From: Verrucomicrobiaceae bacterium
GTDB lineage: Bacteria > Verrucomicrobiota > Verrucomicrobiia > Verrucomicrobiales > Akkermansiaceae
Length of the DNA stretch: 8,556 bases
Direction of reading: 5' to 3'
Assembly: GCA_027483005.1 (NCBI GenBank)
Contig: JAIXVN010000643.1
Coordinates: 1 to 8,556, forward strand
Position 1 is the stretch's first letter, and every line of letters begins with the position of its first letter. The notes below the pieces were generated by a model. The model worked only from the letters and a program-made list of their open reading frames with translations. It was not told where the DNA came from and did no database searches. Position numbers and translations under genes: made by a program. This document shows, piece by piece, positions 1-6,467 of the stretch.

Positions 1-165
1 CGCAACGGCATGACCGTTGGTGGGACGGCGAAGACCAACGCCACGGAGGTGGCGGCTACGGTGGATCAGCAAATCGGCACCAATCCCCTGAGACTGCGCT
101 GGAAGGCCACCCTTCCCAGCTTGGCAGGGCATTCCGCACTTCAAGCTCGGGTGATTCGTCCCTGA
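1..165 (+). CDS. C-terminal end of an unrecognised protein (partial)
   Basis: Frame 1 is open from the first base to a TGA at 163-165, giving 54 residues that begin RNGMTVGG and end LQARVIRP. The start lies outside the window. The tail contains alternating small/polar residues and a segment LRLRWKATLPSLAG that could be a beta strand pair, but I recognise no family. Frame 3 is also open here (to about 230), so the choice of frame is not certain. Frame 1 is preferred because its composition is ordinary, whereas frame 3 gives a His/Gly/Arg/Ser-rich low-complexity product. The gene points the same way as the secreted repeat protein that begins 121 bases after the stop, and no terminator-like hairpin with a T run lies between them. 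Confidence 0.42.
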   Translation, partial: RNGMTVGGTAKTNATEVAATVDQQIGTNPLRLRWKATLPSLAGHSALQARVIRP

Positions 166-286
166 TCGTCGACCGTTTCATGCGGCTGCTTCCCAGGTCG
201 TGCTTGTGACCAGGGAGTGCCATGCCGCTGCGGGTTGCCGACAGACTGCACCGCTCTTTTTTCCATGGACTGGAAAGTTTCCCTTC

Positions 287-2365
287 ATGAATCGATTTGC
301 CAACTCCCTTCTTGCTTTCGTCGCCCTCGCTCTCATGCACGGCCCTGCCGTGCATGCGGCGGAAGCCTTGTTGATTCCCGAGGTGATCACGAGGGAGATC
401 AGCATCCACGTGGGAGGCTTGCAGACGCCCGAAATCCAGTATGTGGAATCCCGGGAAGTGAGCCTGTTCATCGGCACTGAACCTGTGCCTCCCTACCGCC
501 AGGTGGAAAGCCGGGAGGTGAGTCTGGTCGTGTCGGATGCATCGCCGCCTCCACGTATGGAGCAGGTGAAGGTGACTCTCTCACCCACCGGGGAAATGGT
601 GACCCTTGATTGGACCGGCTACGACCAATGGGAGATCCGTGATGTGGTGCGCTATGATATCTACTACTCATCCTCGGCGTTCAGCAGCATCGCGGGAATG
701 ACGCCGATTGCCAGCATGGGCGGTGAGAACTTCGTCTGGACCCAGGGGGGCTTTCCCCAATGGAAGGACCACTTTTTTGCAGTGGTTCCCGTGGATGGCC
801 AGGGGAACAAGATCAGCGAGATCAAGTATTTCGGTGGCTATCCGCTGATGCCGGAGACGATGTCCCGGGAAGTGACTCTCTTCGTGGGCGCAGAGCCCGT
901 GCCACCCTGCCGGATGATCGAAACGCGCGAAGTGAGTCTGGTGGTTTCCGATCCGGCATCGCCGCCACGCCTTGAACAGGTGGAGGTGACGCTCTCACCG
1001 ACAGGAGATGTCGTGACGCTGGATTGGAACGGCTATGACCAATGGGCGATCCGGGATGTCGTCCGCTATGAGATCTACTATTCCGACCGAGCCTTCGCGG
1101 ACATCACCGGCATGACGCCGATCGCCAGTGTGGGTGGTGAGAACTTTGTCTGGACCCAGGGAGGTTTTCCCCAGTGGCAGGATCACTTCTTTGCGGTGGT
1201 TCCCGTGGATGGTCAGGGCAACAAGATCACCGAGATCAGATACTTCGGAGGCTATCCGCTGATGGCGGAAACCATGGCCCGGGAAGTGAGCCTGTTCATC
1301 GGGGCGGAGCCGGAGCCACCCTACCGCATGGTCGAGAGCAGGGAGGTCGGCCTCGTCATCGCCGACAACACGATCCCTGCGGCCGTCACCGGGCCTGGAA
1401 AAGTTTTCGACGCGAACGTCTCCGAACACCAATACGGCGGCGTTTACCTGAACTGGAACGACTACGATCTGTGGGCCCAGCGCGATGTAGTCGGCTATCG
1501 AATCTATTTCAGCGACCGCTTCTTCAGCGATGTGAACGAGTCCGGCGTGCAATTGGCAGGCATTTCGCGCGATGGACTGATGTCGACGATGGTCAGCGGC
1601 GCCTTCGAGCCCAGGATTTATTACTTCGCCGTCGTGGCCGAGGATGCCGCAGGTAATCTCAATCCACTTGTTTATTCCCGCTCAACCAAGGACCCGATCC
1701 CCTCGCTGTGGGAGTTCGCTCTGGGCAATGTGAAAATCGCTAGCAGCAATCGCATTGAGTCTGCACTGGGCAACGCGAGAATCGATGGCGGCAATCTCTC
1801 CGATTTGGGGATCACTTGGTCCGTGGAGGAAACCCACATCGAATACCGTTATTCACGCCGCAACGTCGCTGTCGAAGCAGGGACTTCCTACCTGGTTCAG
1901 TGGAGTGAAGACCTCGAGAGTTGGCATGTCGATGGGGTCACCCAGAGCGTGACAGCGGACGATGGCCAAATCCAGGACATCAAGGCGATGGTGCCTCGTT
2001 CCGGACGCTCCAGACTGTTCGTCCGCTTGAAGGTGGTGGCGAACACCGGACAAACTGGTTCCACCGTCCAGGGCGTATCGGTGACGCCGATTGCACCACC
2101 TCAGATCAACACCCAGCCCTCCAGCGTTGAGATCCTCAGCGGCAATAGCACCACCTTGTCGGTCAAGGTCAACAGCACGGCCCCACGCAGCTACCAATGG
2201 TATCGTGGCAACCGTGGTGACACAAGCTACCCCGTCGGCACCAATGCCTCAACCTTCATCACCCCTGCGCTCACAACCGATACCTGCTACTGGGTGCGGA
2301 TTTCCAATGCGGCAGGGAGCGTGGATTCGGCCGCCGCACTGGTCAAAATGGCAACCGCCCGCTGA
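287..2365 (+). CDS. Secreted FN3/Ig-like repeat protein, probably C-terminally truncated
   Basis: 692 residues from ATG 287. This start is preferred over GTG 200 because it opens a classic signal peptide: MNRF, a hydrophobic core SLLAFVALAL, then a likely AxA-type cut near VHAA (residues 22-25). No good Shine-Dalgarno site is visible. Residues 52-327 are two near-identical 138-residue units and 328-470 a diverged third. Each unit has paired short REVSL-type strands, then an FN3-like domain (VTLDW..YDQW..RDVVRY.IYYS ... HFFAVVPVD..GN). Residues 500-585 resemble a beta segment I associate with exported verrucomicrobial proteins (TSYLVQWSEDLESW, later SRLFVRLKV). Residues 600-687 are an Ig-like domain (QWYRGN ... 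CYWVRISNAAGSVDS). The protein is probably exported and cell-surface or matrix-associated; no catalytic motif is seen. It ends MATAR because the frame is lost, and a broken second Ig copy follows. Confidence 0.85.
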   Translation: MNRFANSLLAFVALALMHGPAVHAAEALLIPEVITREISIHVGGLQTPEIQYVESREVSLFIGTEPVPPYRQVESREVSLVVSDASPPPRMEQVKVTLSPTGEMVTLDWTGYDQWEIRDVVRYDIYYSSSAFSSIAGMTPIASMGGENFVWTQGGFPQWKDHFFAVVPVDGQGNKISEIKYFGGYPLMPETMSREVTLFVGAEPVPPCRMIETREVSLVVSDPASPPRLEQVEVTLSPTGDVVTLDWNGYDQWAIRDVVRYEIYYSDRAFADITGMTPIASVGGENFVWTQGGFPQWQDHFFAVVPVDGQGNKITEIRYFGGYPLMAETMAREVSLFIGAEPEPPYRMVESREVGLVIADNTIPAAVTGPGKVFDANVSEHQYGGVYLNWNDYDLWAQRDVVGYRIYFSDRFFSDVNESGVQLAGISRDGLMSTMVSGAFEPRIYYFAVVAEDAAGNLNPLVYSRSTKDPIPSLWEFALGNVKIASSNRIESALGNARIDGGNLSDLGITWSVEETHIEYRYSRRNVAVEAGTSYLVQWSEDLESWHVDGVTQSVTADDGQIQDIKAMVPRSGRSRLFVRLKVVANTGQTGSTVQGVSVTPIAPPQINTQPSSVEILSGNSTTLSVKVNSTAPRSYQWYRGNRGDTSYPVGTNASTFITPALTTDTCYWVRISNAAGSVDSAAALVKMATAR
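440..1696 (+). repeat. 414-bp coding tandem repeat (two close units plus one diverged)
   Basis: Unit 1 spans about 440-853, unit 2 about 854-1267 and diverged unit 3 about 1268-1696. Anchors give an exact 414-base period between units 1 and 2: GAACTT at 727 and 1141, GATTGG at 608 and 1022. The equivalent AACTGG of unit 3 is at 1451, 429 bases on, so unit 3 carries about five extra codons. The protein copies of units 1 and 2 are much closer than their DNA: many third positions differ while residues such as GGENFVWTQGGFPQW are kept. This indicates an old duplication maintained by selection on the protein, not a recent copy or assembly artefact. Confidence 0.9.
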
Positions 2366-2543
2366 TCACCACGCAACCGGTTCAGTCACCATCATCAGCA
2401 GCCAGACCGCCACACTGTCCGTGGTAGCCAAAGGCCCCACACCTCGCCTCCATCAGTGGCATCAGGGCCTCAAAGGTGATACCACTCATCCTGTTGGAAC
2501 CAACTCCGCATAGTTCACGAGTCCAACGAGAAGATACGGGATG
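2366..2543 (+). pseudogene. Decayed second Ig-like domain of the upstream secreted protein
   Basis: Reading across frames recovers a second copy of the Ig-like domain encoded at 2087-2350. One frame gives LITTQPVQS (compare QINTQPSS in the intact copy). Another then gives SVTIISSQTATLSVVAKG, HQWHQGLKGDT and HPVGTNSA (compare TTLSVKVNS, YQWYRGNRGDT, YPVGTNAS). A TAG follows at the point where the intact copy reads TF, and the frame continues FTSPT (compare FITPA) before similarity fades near 2543. The 'GTNA/GTNS' codons lie at 2237 and 2496, 259 bases apart, which is not a multiple of three and confirms the frame loss. The secreted protein therefore once extended through at least one more Ig-like domain. 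Coordinates of the fading end are approximate. Confidence 0.72.
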
Positions 2544-2966
2544 ATTACGGTCAGCACAGGGGATGCCGAACACACTTGCTTTCAAACCCTTCTTCACAAA
2601 GCGTTCGAAGTCTCCATCAGGTGTCACCCGTTCGAGTTTGTGGCCGATGGCGAAGGCGGCGAGGTAGGCATCGATCCAGACTTTTGGTGGAGCGGATGGC
2701 GCGCTGGCGAGCTGATGGCATCGGGTTTCCCCGTCGGCAGGTTCTTCGAGAAAGCCAACCTTTGGATGCCTGGCGAGGGATCTGAGGAGGTCGAGCGCCT
2801 CCAGGTTGGTGAAGACTTCGGCATCGTAGAGCTTCAGGAGAGACGGCGTGACGGTCAGGCGCAGGAAACTCCGCTGCATGGCCCGATCAAAGGCACCACG
2901 AGCGAGGGCTTGGTGGGGATGGGACAAGAGGGTCAGGGCGAGCCAAACACTGGCATCAAAGGGAAT
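2382..2966 (-). CDS. PIN-domain VapC-type ribonuclease toxin, start unclear, probably degenerate
   Basis: The frame opens after a TGA near 3019 and reads IPFDASVWLALTLLSHPHQA from 2966, the expected N-terminus of a VapC PIN toxin, a Mg-dependent RNase of type II toxin-antitoxin pairs. Acidic residues that fit the active site are D4 (FDAS), E56, D99 (KVWIDAYLAAFA) and D117/D119 (VTPDGDF), numbered from the ATT at 2966. No ATG, GTG or TTG exists before D4; the first in-frame ordinary start is TTG 2927, which would drop the first catalytic Asp. Either ATT 2966 is used or the start was lost. The spacing between AFD and RAMQRSFLRL looks about ten residues short for the family as I remember it. PIN similarity ends near 2568 (ASVF), and the remaining ~60 codons to TGA 2382 are largely antisense to the Ig remnant. 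No intact antitoxin gene is visible. Confidence 0.6.
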   Translation of the reverse strand: MPFDASVWLALTLLSHPHQALARGAFDRAMQRSFLRLTVTPSLLKLYDAEVFTNLEALDLLRSLARHPKVGFLEEPADGETRCHQLASAPSAPPKVWIDAYLAAFAIGHKLERVTPDGDFERFVKKGLKASVFGIPCADRNHPVSSRWTRELCGVGSNRMSGITFEALMPLMEARCGAFGYHGQCGGLAADDGD

Positions 2967-3085
2967 GCCCGAAACGTTGGAGGTCCTTCCGGGTGAGTGC
3001 TTCCTGTTCGCACTTCAGCAACTGCCTGGCTTTCATCCGGCTTGGTGGTTATCTGGCTCGCCGTCAAATTGAGAGTTTGTGTGCC

Positions 3086-4303
3086 TCACTCATGCCGCAG
3101 CGCATCGATCGGGTCGAGCGAGGCGGCGCGGCGGGCGGGCATGAAGCCGAAGAGAATGCCGATGACTGCGGAGAAGACAAAGGCGACCATGCTGATCTTC
3201 GGATCGAAGAGGAAGGGGACGCCGATCATTCCGGCAATGAAGTAGCAGCAGCCATAGGCAAGGGCGATTCCTGCCAGACCGCCGACGCAGGAAAGGGTCA
3301 CGGCCTCCACCAGGAACTGGAGCAGCACCTCCCTCGCCCGGGCCCCGATGGCGAGGCGGATGCCGATCTCGCGGGTGCGTTCGGTGACGGAGACCAGCAT
3401 GATGTTCATGATGCCGATGCCGCCAACGAGGAGGCTGACCGCCGCGACACAGCCGAGCAGCGTCGTCATCGTCTTGGTGCTGGAGCTCATCACCTCGGCG
3501 AGTTGCTGCGAGTCGAAAACATTGAAGTTGTCCTCCTCGCTGGCGCTGATCCTGCGGCGCTCACGCATCAGTGCGGCGACGTCCGCCACGATGTTGGCGG
3601 TGGGATAGTCCTTCTGGCCGGAAATCATCACCTGGTTGAAATTCCTTCCACCCTGGCGACCCGAAAGGCGATGAATGACGGTGGTGTAGGGAGTGATCAG
3701 GTTGTCATCGAGATCGTCGCTGAATCCACCCTGGCCCTTGGCCGCAGTGACACCGATGACCTCGAGGGTCAGACTCTTCACCCGGACCTTGCTGCCGACA
3801 GGATCCACCCCTTCACCGAAGAGTTCCTTGCGGATGGTTTCCCCGATGACGCAGACCGGCGCGGATTCGGTCACTTCGGCATCCGTGAAAAACCGGCCGG
3901 TGCCGACTTTCCAGTTCGCGATGACGAAGTAGTTGGGCGTGGTGCCCTGGACGTCATACGTGCGGTTCCGATCCTGGTAGATGATGGGAGAGTTGTTGGA
4001 AACGAAGGGCGCCACCGACGCGATTCCGGGCACCTGATCGCGGATCGCCTCGACATCCTGCATGCTGAATTGAGGAGCTCCGCTGCTGCCCCAGCCCTGG
4101 CCGGGACGGACGACGAGCAGGTTGTTGCCCATTCTTGAAATCTGCTGCCTCACGGTCTCGGTGGTTCCCCGGCCGAGGGTGACGATCGTGATGACGGCAG
4201 CGACCCCGATGACGATCCCGATCACCGTGAGGAACGAGCGCATGAGATTCCTCCGGATTTCCCGGATGGCAATCAGCAGTGCGTTGAAAAGCATGGCGAT
4301 CAT
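3086..4303 (-). CDS. MacB-type ABC transporter permease (FtsX/MacB_PCD)
   Basis: 405 residues. This is the membrane subunit of a MacAB-type pump, which couples ATP hydrolysis in the cytoplasm to movement of a periplasmic domain that drives substrate into the adaptor and outer-membrane duct. The layout is typical: TM1 at about 24-43 after a basic stretch (IREIRRNLMRS), a large periplasmic core at about 50-275, then TM2 at 281-305, TM3 at about 330-355 and TM4 at 371-391. Conserved family blocks are SVTERTREIGIRLAIGAR (305-322) between TM2 and TM3, and PARRAASLDPIDALRHE at the C-terminus. The ATPase domain found at the N-terminus of E. coli MacB is absent here and is encoded by the preceding gene. 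ATG 4303 is the likely start (a second ATG is at residue 4); neither has a clear Shine-Dalgarno. The transported substrate cannot be told from sequence. Last gene of the operon. Confidence 0.93.
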   Translation of the reverse strand: MIAMLFNALLIAIREIRRNLMRSFLTVIGIVIGVAAVITIVTLGRGTTETVRQQISRMGNNLLVVRPGQGWGSSGAPQFSMQDVEAIRDQVPGIASVAPFVSNNSPIIYQDRNRTYDVQGTTPNYFVIANWKVGTGRFFTDAEVTESAPVCVIGETIRKELFGEGVDPVGSKVRVKSLTLEVIGVTAAKGQGGFSDDLDDNLITPYTTVIHRLSGRQGGRNFNQVMISGQKDYPTANIVADVAALMRERRRISASEEDNFNVFDSQQLAEVMSSSTKTMTTLLGCVAAVSLLVGGIGIMNIMLVSVTERTREIGIRLAIGARAREVLLQFLVEAVTLSCVGGLAGIALAYGCCYFIAGMIGVPFLFDPKISMVAFVFSAVIGILFGFMPARRAASLDPIDALRHE

Positions 4304-4313
4304 GAGGGGAGAC

Positions 4314-4340
4314 TCAAGATTTCAAGATTCAAGATTCAAG
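4314..4340. repeat. Heptamer array TCAAGAT, nearly four copies
   Basis: On the + strand the units are TCAAGAT (4314-4320), TTCAAGAT with one extra T (4321-4328), TCAAGAT (4329-4335) and TCAAG (4336-4340). Read along the operon this is CTTGAATCTTGA-type sequence ending about ten bases before the permease ATG, where a ribosome binding site would normally be. It faces the related array at 4391-4422 in inverted orientation. Confidence 0.85.
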
Positions 4341-4390
4341 GGGTGAGACTGGGATGAAGAGGGGAAAGGCATCGGCATGGTGAATTCTCA

Positions 4391-4422
4391 TCTTGGGTCT
4401 TCCAGTCTTGTGTCTTGCGTCT
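4391..4422. repeat. Heptamer array TCTTGnn, about four degenerate copies
   Basis: On the + strand the units are TCTTGGG (4391-4397), TCTTCCA (4398-4404), a single G, TCTTGTG (4406-4412), TCTTGCG (4413-4419) and TCT (4420-4422). The core TCTTG is the reverse complement of the CAAGA core in the 4314-4340 array, so transcripts of the operon would carry CAAGA repeats here and UCUUG repeats about 50 bases later. The array touches the last codons of the ATPase gene. Confidence 0.72.
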
Positions 4423-5114
4423 CATTGCTTCGTATCTGAAGAAATGAGCCCATCCCTCACGTTGATGATGCGTCGTGCACAGGCCGCGACCTCGTCCTCG
4501 TGGGTGACCATGATGATGGAGATGCCCCGGTCTTCGTTCAGCTTGCGGAGGAGCTCCATGATTTCGACGGTGGTTTTCGAATCGAGGTTGCCGGTGGGTT
4601 CGTCGGCAAAAAGCGTGTCGGGCTTGGTGACGATGGCGCGGGCGATGGCGACGCGTTGCTGCTGCCCGCCGGAAAGCTCGGCCGGGGTGTTTCGCTCCTT
4701 GTTGGAGAGGCTGACCTGGGCGAGCGCCTCGCGGGCCATCTCGTGGCGCTGCTTTCTGGAGTAACCGCGGTAGAGGAGGGGAAGCTCGACGTTCTCGAGA
4801 GCCGAGGTGCGCGCGAGCAGGTTGAAGCCCTGGAAGATGAATCCAAGTGCGTGGCGGCGGAGCAGCGAGCGCTGGTCCTTGTTGAGATCTTCCACGGGAA
4901 TGCCCTTGAACTGGTAAGACCCGGAGGTGGGGGTGTCGAGACAGCCCAACAGGTTCATGAGAGTCGATTTCCCCGAACCACTGGGGCCCATGATCGCGAC
5001 AAACTCGCCGCGATGGATGTCGAGATCGACTCCTCGAAGCGCGAGGAAGGCGGCGTCGCCGGTGCCGTATCGCTTGGTGATGCCGCGCAGCTGGATGAGC
5101 TTTTCAGCACTCAT
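4422..5114 (-). CDS. MacB/LolD-type ABC transporter ATP-binding protein
   Basis: 230 residues, a complete stand-alone nucleotide-binding subunit. Walker A is GPSGSGKST (43-51), Q-loop Gln95 in IFQGFNLL, the ABC signature LSGGQQQR (147-154), Walker B ending FADE with catalytic Glu172, D-loop NLDS and the switch His205 in VTHE. The stretch FNLLARTSALENVELPLLYRG is typical of the MacB/LolD/FtsE branch that works with FtsX-like permeases. It would dimerise on the cytoplasmic face and power the permease encoded next. ATG 5114 overlaps the adaptor's stop codon in an ATGA arrangement (5111-5114), so translation is probably coupled. The protein is a normal length with all key residues present; the substrate is unknown. 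Confidence 0.95.
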   Translation of the reverse strand: MSAEKLIQLRGITKRYGTGDAAFLALRGVDLDIHRGEFVAIMGPSGSGKSTLMNLLGCLDTPTSGSYQFKGIPVEDLNKDQRSLLRRHALGFIFQGFNLLARTSALENVELPLLYRGYSRKQRHEMAREALAQVSLSNKERNTPAELSGGQQQRVAIARAIVTKPDTLFADEPTGNLDSKTTVEIMELLRKLNEDRGISIIMVTHEDEVAACARRIINVRDGLISSDTKQ

Positions 5115-6436
5115 TCGGTTTTCGGCGGCTTGATGCTGATGATGACTGGCATATCTGCCGTCAGTTCACCTCCGGTGATTTCCGTGAAGCGTCCATCGGT
5201 GATGCCCAGGGTGACGGGGACTTCGGAAGGTGCGCCATCCTTGAGAACCCAGACCTTGGGGGTGGAGTCGGACGAGCCTGCCTTGGGTGGCGGGGCACCA
5301 CGCCAGCGGCGGCCACCTCCTGGGGAAAGACTTTGGACAAATGTGCGCTTGGTCGCGTCCGGCTTGCCGATGGAGGCGGCGACGACGGGATCAAATCGGA
5401 GGGCTGAATTCGGCACGACGAGGATGTCCTTCTTGTCCACGATGGCGATGTCCACGGTGGCGGTCATGCCGGGCCGGAGCGACAGATCTTCATTGGAAAC
5501 CTCGAGTTCGGTGCTGTAGGTGACAGCCGTGTTGGAATTGGTAGCGCCCTCCTTCGCGGTGGTCCCGGTTCCAACCGCGCCGTAGGCCACTTTCTTGACC
5601 TTCGCGGTGTAGCTGCGCGCGGGCCAGGCATCGACGCTGAAGGTGGCGGTCTGTCCGACCTCGATGCGCCCGATGTCGGCTTCGGAGACGTTGACGAGCA
5701 GTTCCATCTTCTTCAGATCCTCGGCGATGGTGAAAAGCGTGGGCGCGGTGAAGGAGGCGGCGACGGTCTGGCCGACCTCGACGCTGCGGGACAGGACAAT
5801 CCCATCCACGGGAGACATGATCGTGGCGACCTTCAAGTCACGCTCGAAGGACTTCACCTCCGCCTCCGCCCCGGTGACTGCGGCACGTGCGCTCTCCAGA
5901 TCGGCCTCCGCGCGGGCGACGGCAGCACGGGAGGTATCCATGGCGGCACGCGAGGGGGTCTTGCCGCCGCTGATGGCAAGGAGTTCCTCCTGCCGTGCCA
6001 GAGATGCATTGCTTTCGGTTAGAGTTGCCTGGGTTTGCTTGACCCTTGCCTTGGCGGACAACAAGGACGCACGGCTGCGTTCGGTCTGCTGGTTGAGTTT
6101 GGTGGTATCGAGTTTGGCGAGTGGCTGGCCGCTCTTCACGGTGTCATTGGTATCCACATACACCGCATTGACGGTGCCGGAGAGTTCCGAGCCGATGACA
6201 ACCTGATTGGTGGGCGTGAGATTCCCCGCCGCCGTGACAAGGAGTGCAATGTTCCCTTTTTTGACACTGTGGGTGACATACTCGGCGGCATCCGTGGTGT
6301 CCTTGTTTCGGCCCGCCCAGAACCAGACACCTGCACCCGCCAGCACGATCGCGATGATCAGCCATATTCCGATGGGGCGAGATGCGCCACTGCGGACGAT
6401 ATCTGCCAGTTCTTCATTGGAGTTCTGTTTCGACAT
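5111..6436 (-). CDS. MacA/HlyD-type periplasmic adaptor (membrane fusion protein)
   Basis: 441 residues. The protein bridges the inner-membrane permease and the outer-membrane duct. A short cytoplasmic N-terminus is followed by one membrane anchor (about 21-40, IGIWLIIAIVLAGAGVWFWA). Two lipoyl half-motifs flank a coiled-coil hairpin: residues 78-112 (VVIGSELSGTVNAVYV, later VKSGQPLAKLD) and 200-235 (IMSPVDGIVLSRSVEVGQTV), with an Ala/Glu/Arg-rich helical hairpin at about 113-200. A beta-barrel domain follows (243-335, including LRPGMTATVDI) and then a membrane-proximal domain. Residues about 350-392 form a Gly/Pro/Arg-rich insertion (SPGGGRRWRGAPPPKAG) that interrupts the last domain and is probably a disordered loop. 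It starts 18 bases after the outer-membrane factor's stop and overlaps the ATPase start by 4 bases. No strong Shine-Dalgarno is seen. Confidence 0.94.
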   Translation of the reverse strand: MSKQNSNEELADIVRSGASRPIGIWLIIAIVLAGAGVWFWAGRNKDTTDAAEYVTHSVKKGNIALLVTAAGNLTPTNQVVIGSELSGTVNAVYVDTNDTVKSGQPLAKLDTTKLNQQTERSRASLLSAKARVKQTQATLTESNASLARQEELLAISGGKTPSRAAMDTSRAAVARAEADLESARAAVTGAEAEVKSFERDLKVATIMSPVDGIVLSRSVEVGQTVAASFTAPTLFTIAEDLKKMELLVNVSEADIGRIEVGQTATFSVDAWPARSYTAKVKKVAYGAVGTGTTAKEGATNSNTAVTYSTELEVSNEDLSLRPGMTATVDIAIVDKKDILVVPNSALRFDPVVAASIGKPDATKRTFVQSLSPGGGRRWRGAPPPKAGSSDSTPKVWVLKDGAPSEVPVTLGITDGRFTEITGGELTADMPVIISIKPPKTE

Positions 6437-6453
6437 TGCGGACTGGGAAGTAG

Positions 6454-6467
6454 TTCAGGATTCAGGT
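6454..6467. repeat. Two adjacent heptamers TTCAGGA/TTCAGGT
   Basis: TTCAGGA (6454-6460) is followed directly by TTCAGGT (6461-6467), overlapping the stop codon of the outer-membrane factor gene. The heptamer period and the TTCAxGA shape resemble the TTCAAGA units at 4314-4340 in the same operon. Two copies alone could be chance. Confidence 0.35.

Noticed and set aside
200..286. GTG 200 as the start of the secreted protein
   Set aside because: It would place 29 charged and mixed residues ahead of a textbook signal peptide that begins at ATG 287.
56..409. 117-codon open frame on the - strand over the first gene end and the signal peptide region
   Set aside because: It overlaps the well-supported start of the secreted protein and shows no recognisable features.
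995..1552. 185-codon open frame on the - strand inside the secreted repeat protein gene
   Set aside because: It is antisense to the repeat units; its apparent internal similarity is only a mirror of the 414-bp repeat.
2993..4138. 381-codon open frame on the + strand opposite the permease gene
   Set aside because: It is antisense to a gene with clear family motifs, and its Asp/His/Gly/Glu-rich product shows no domain. Long antisense frames are expected in GC-rich coding DNA.
4314..4422. CRISPR array
   Set aside because: The repeats are only 7 bases, directly abutting and without spacers; this is a short tandem repeat.
4500..5519. 339-codon open frame on the + strand spanning the ATPase/adaptor junction
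   Set aside because: It crosses two well-supported genes on the opposite strand and the product has no recognisable fold or signal; it is a shadow frame.
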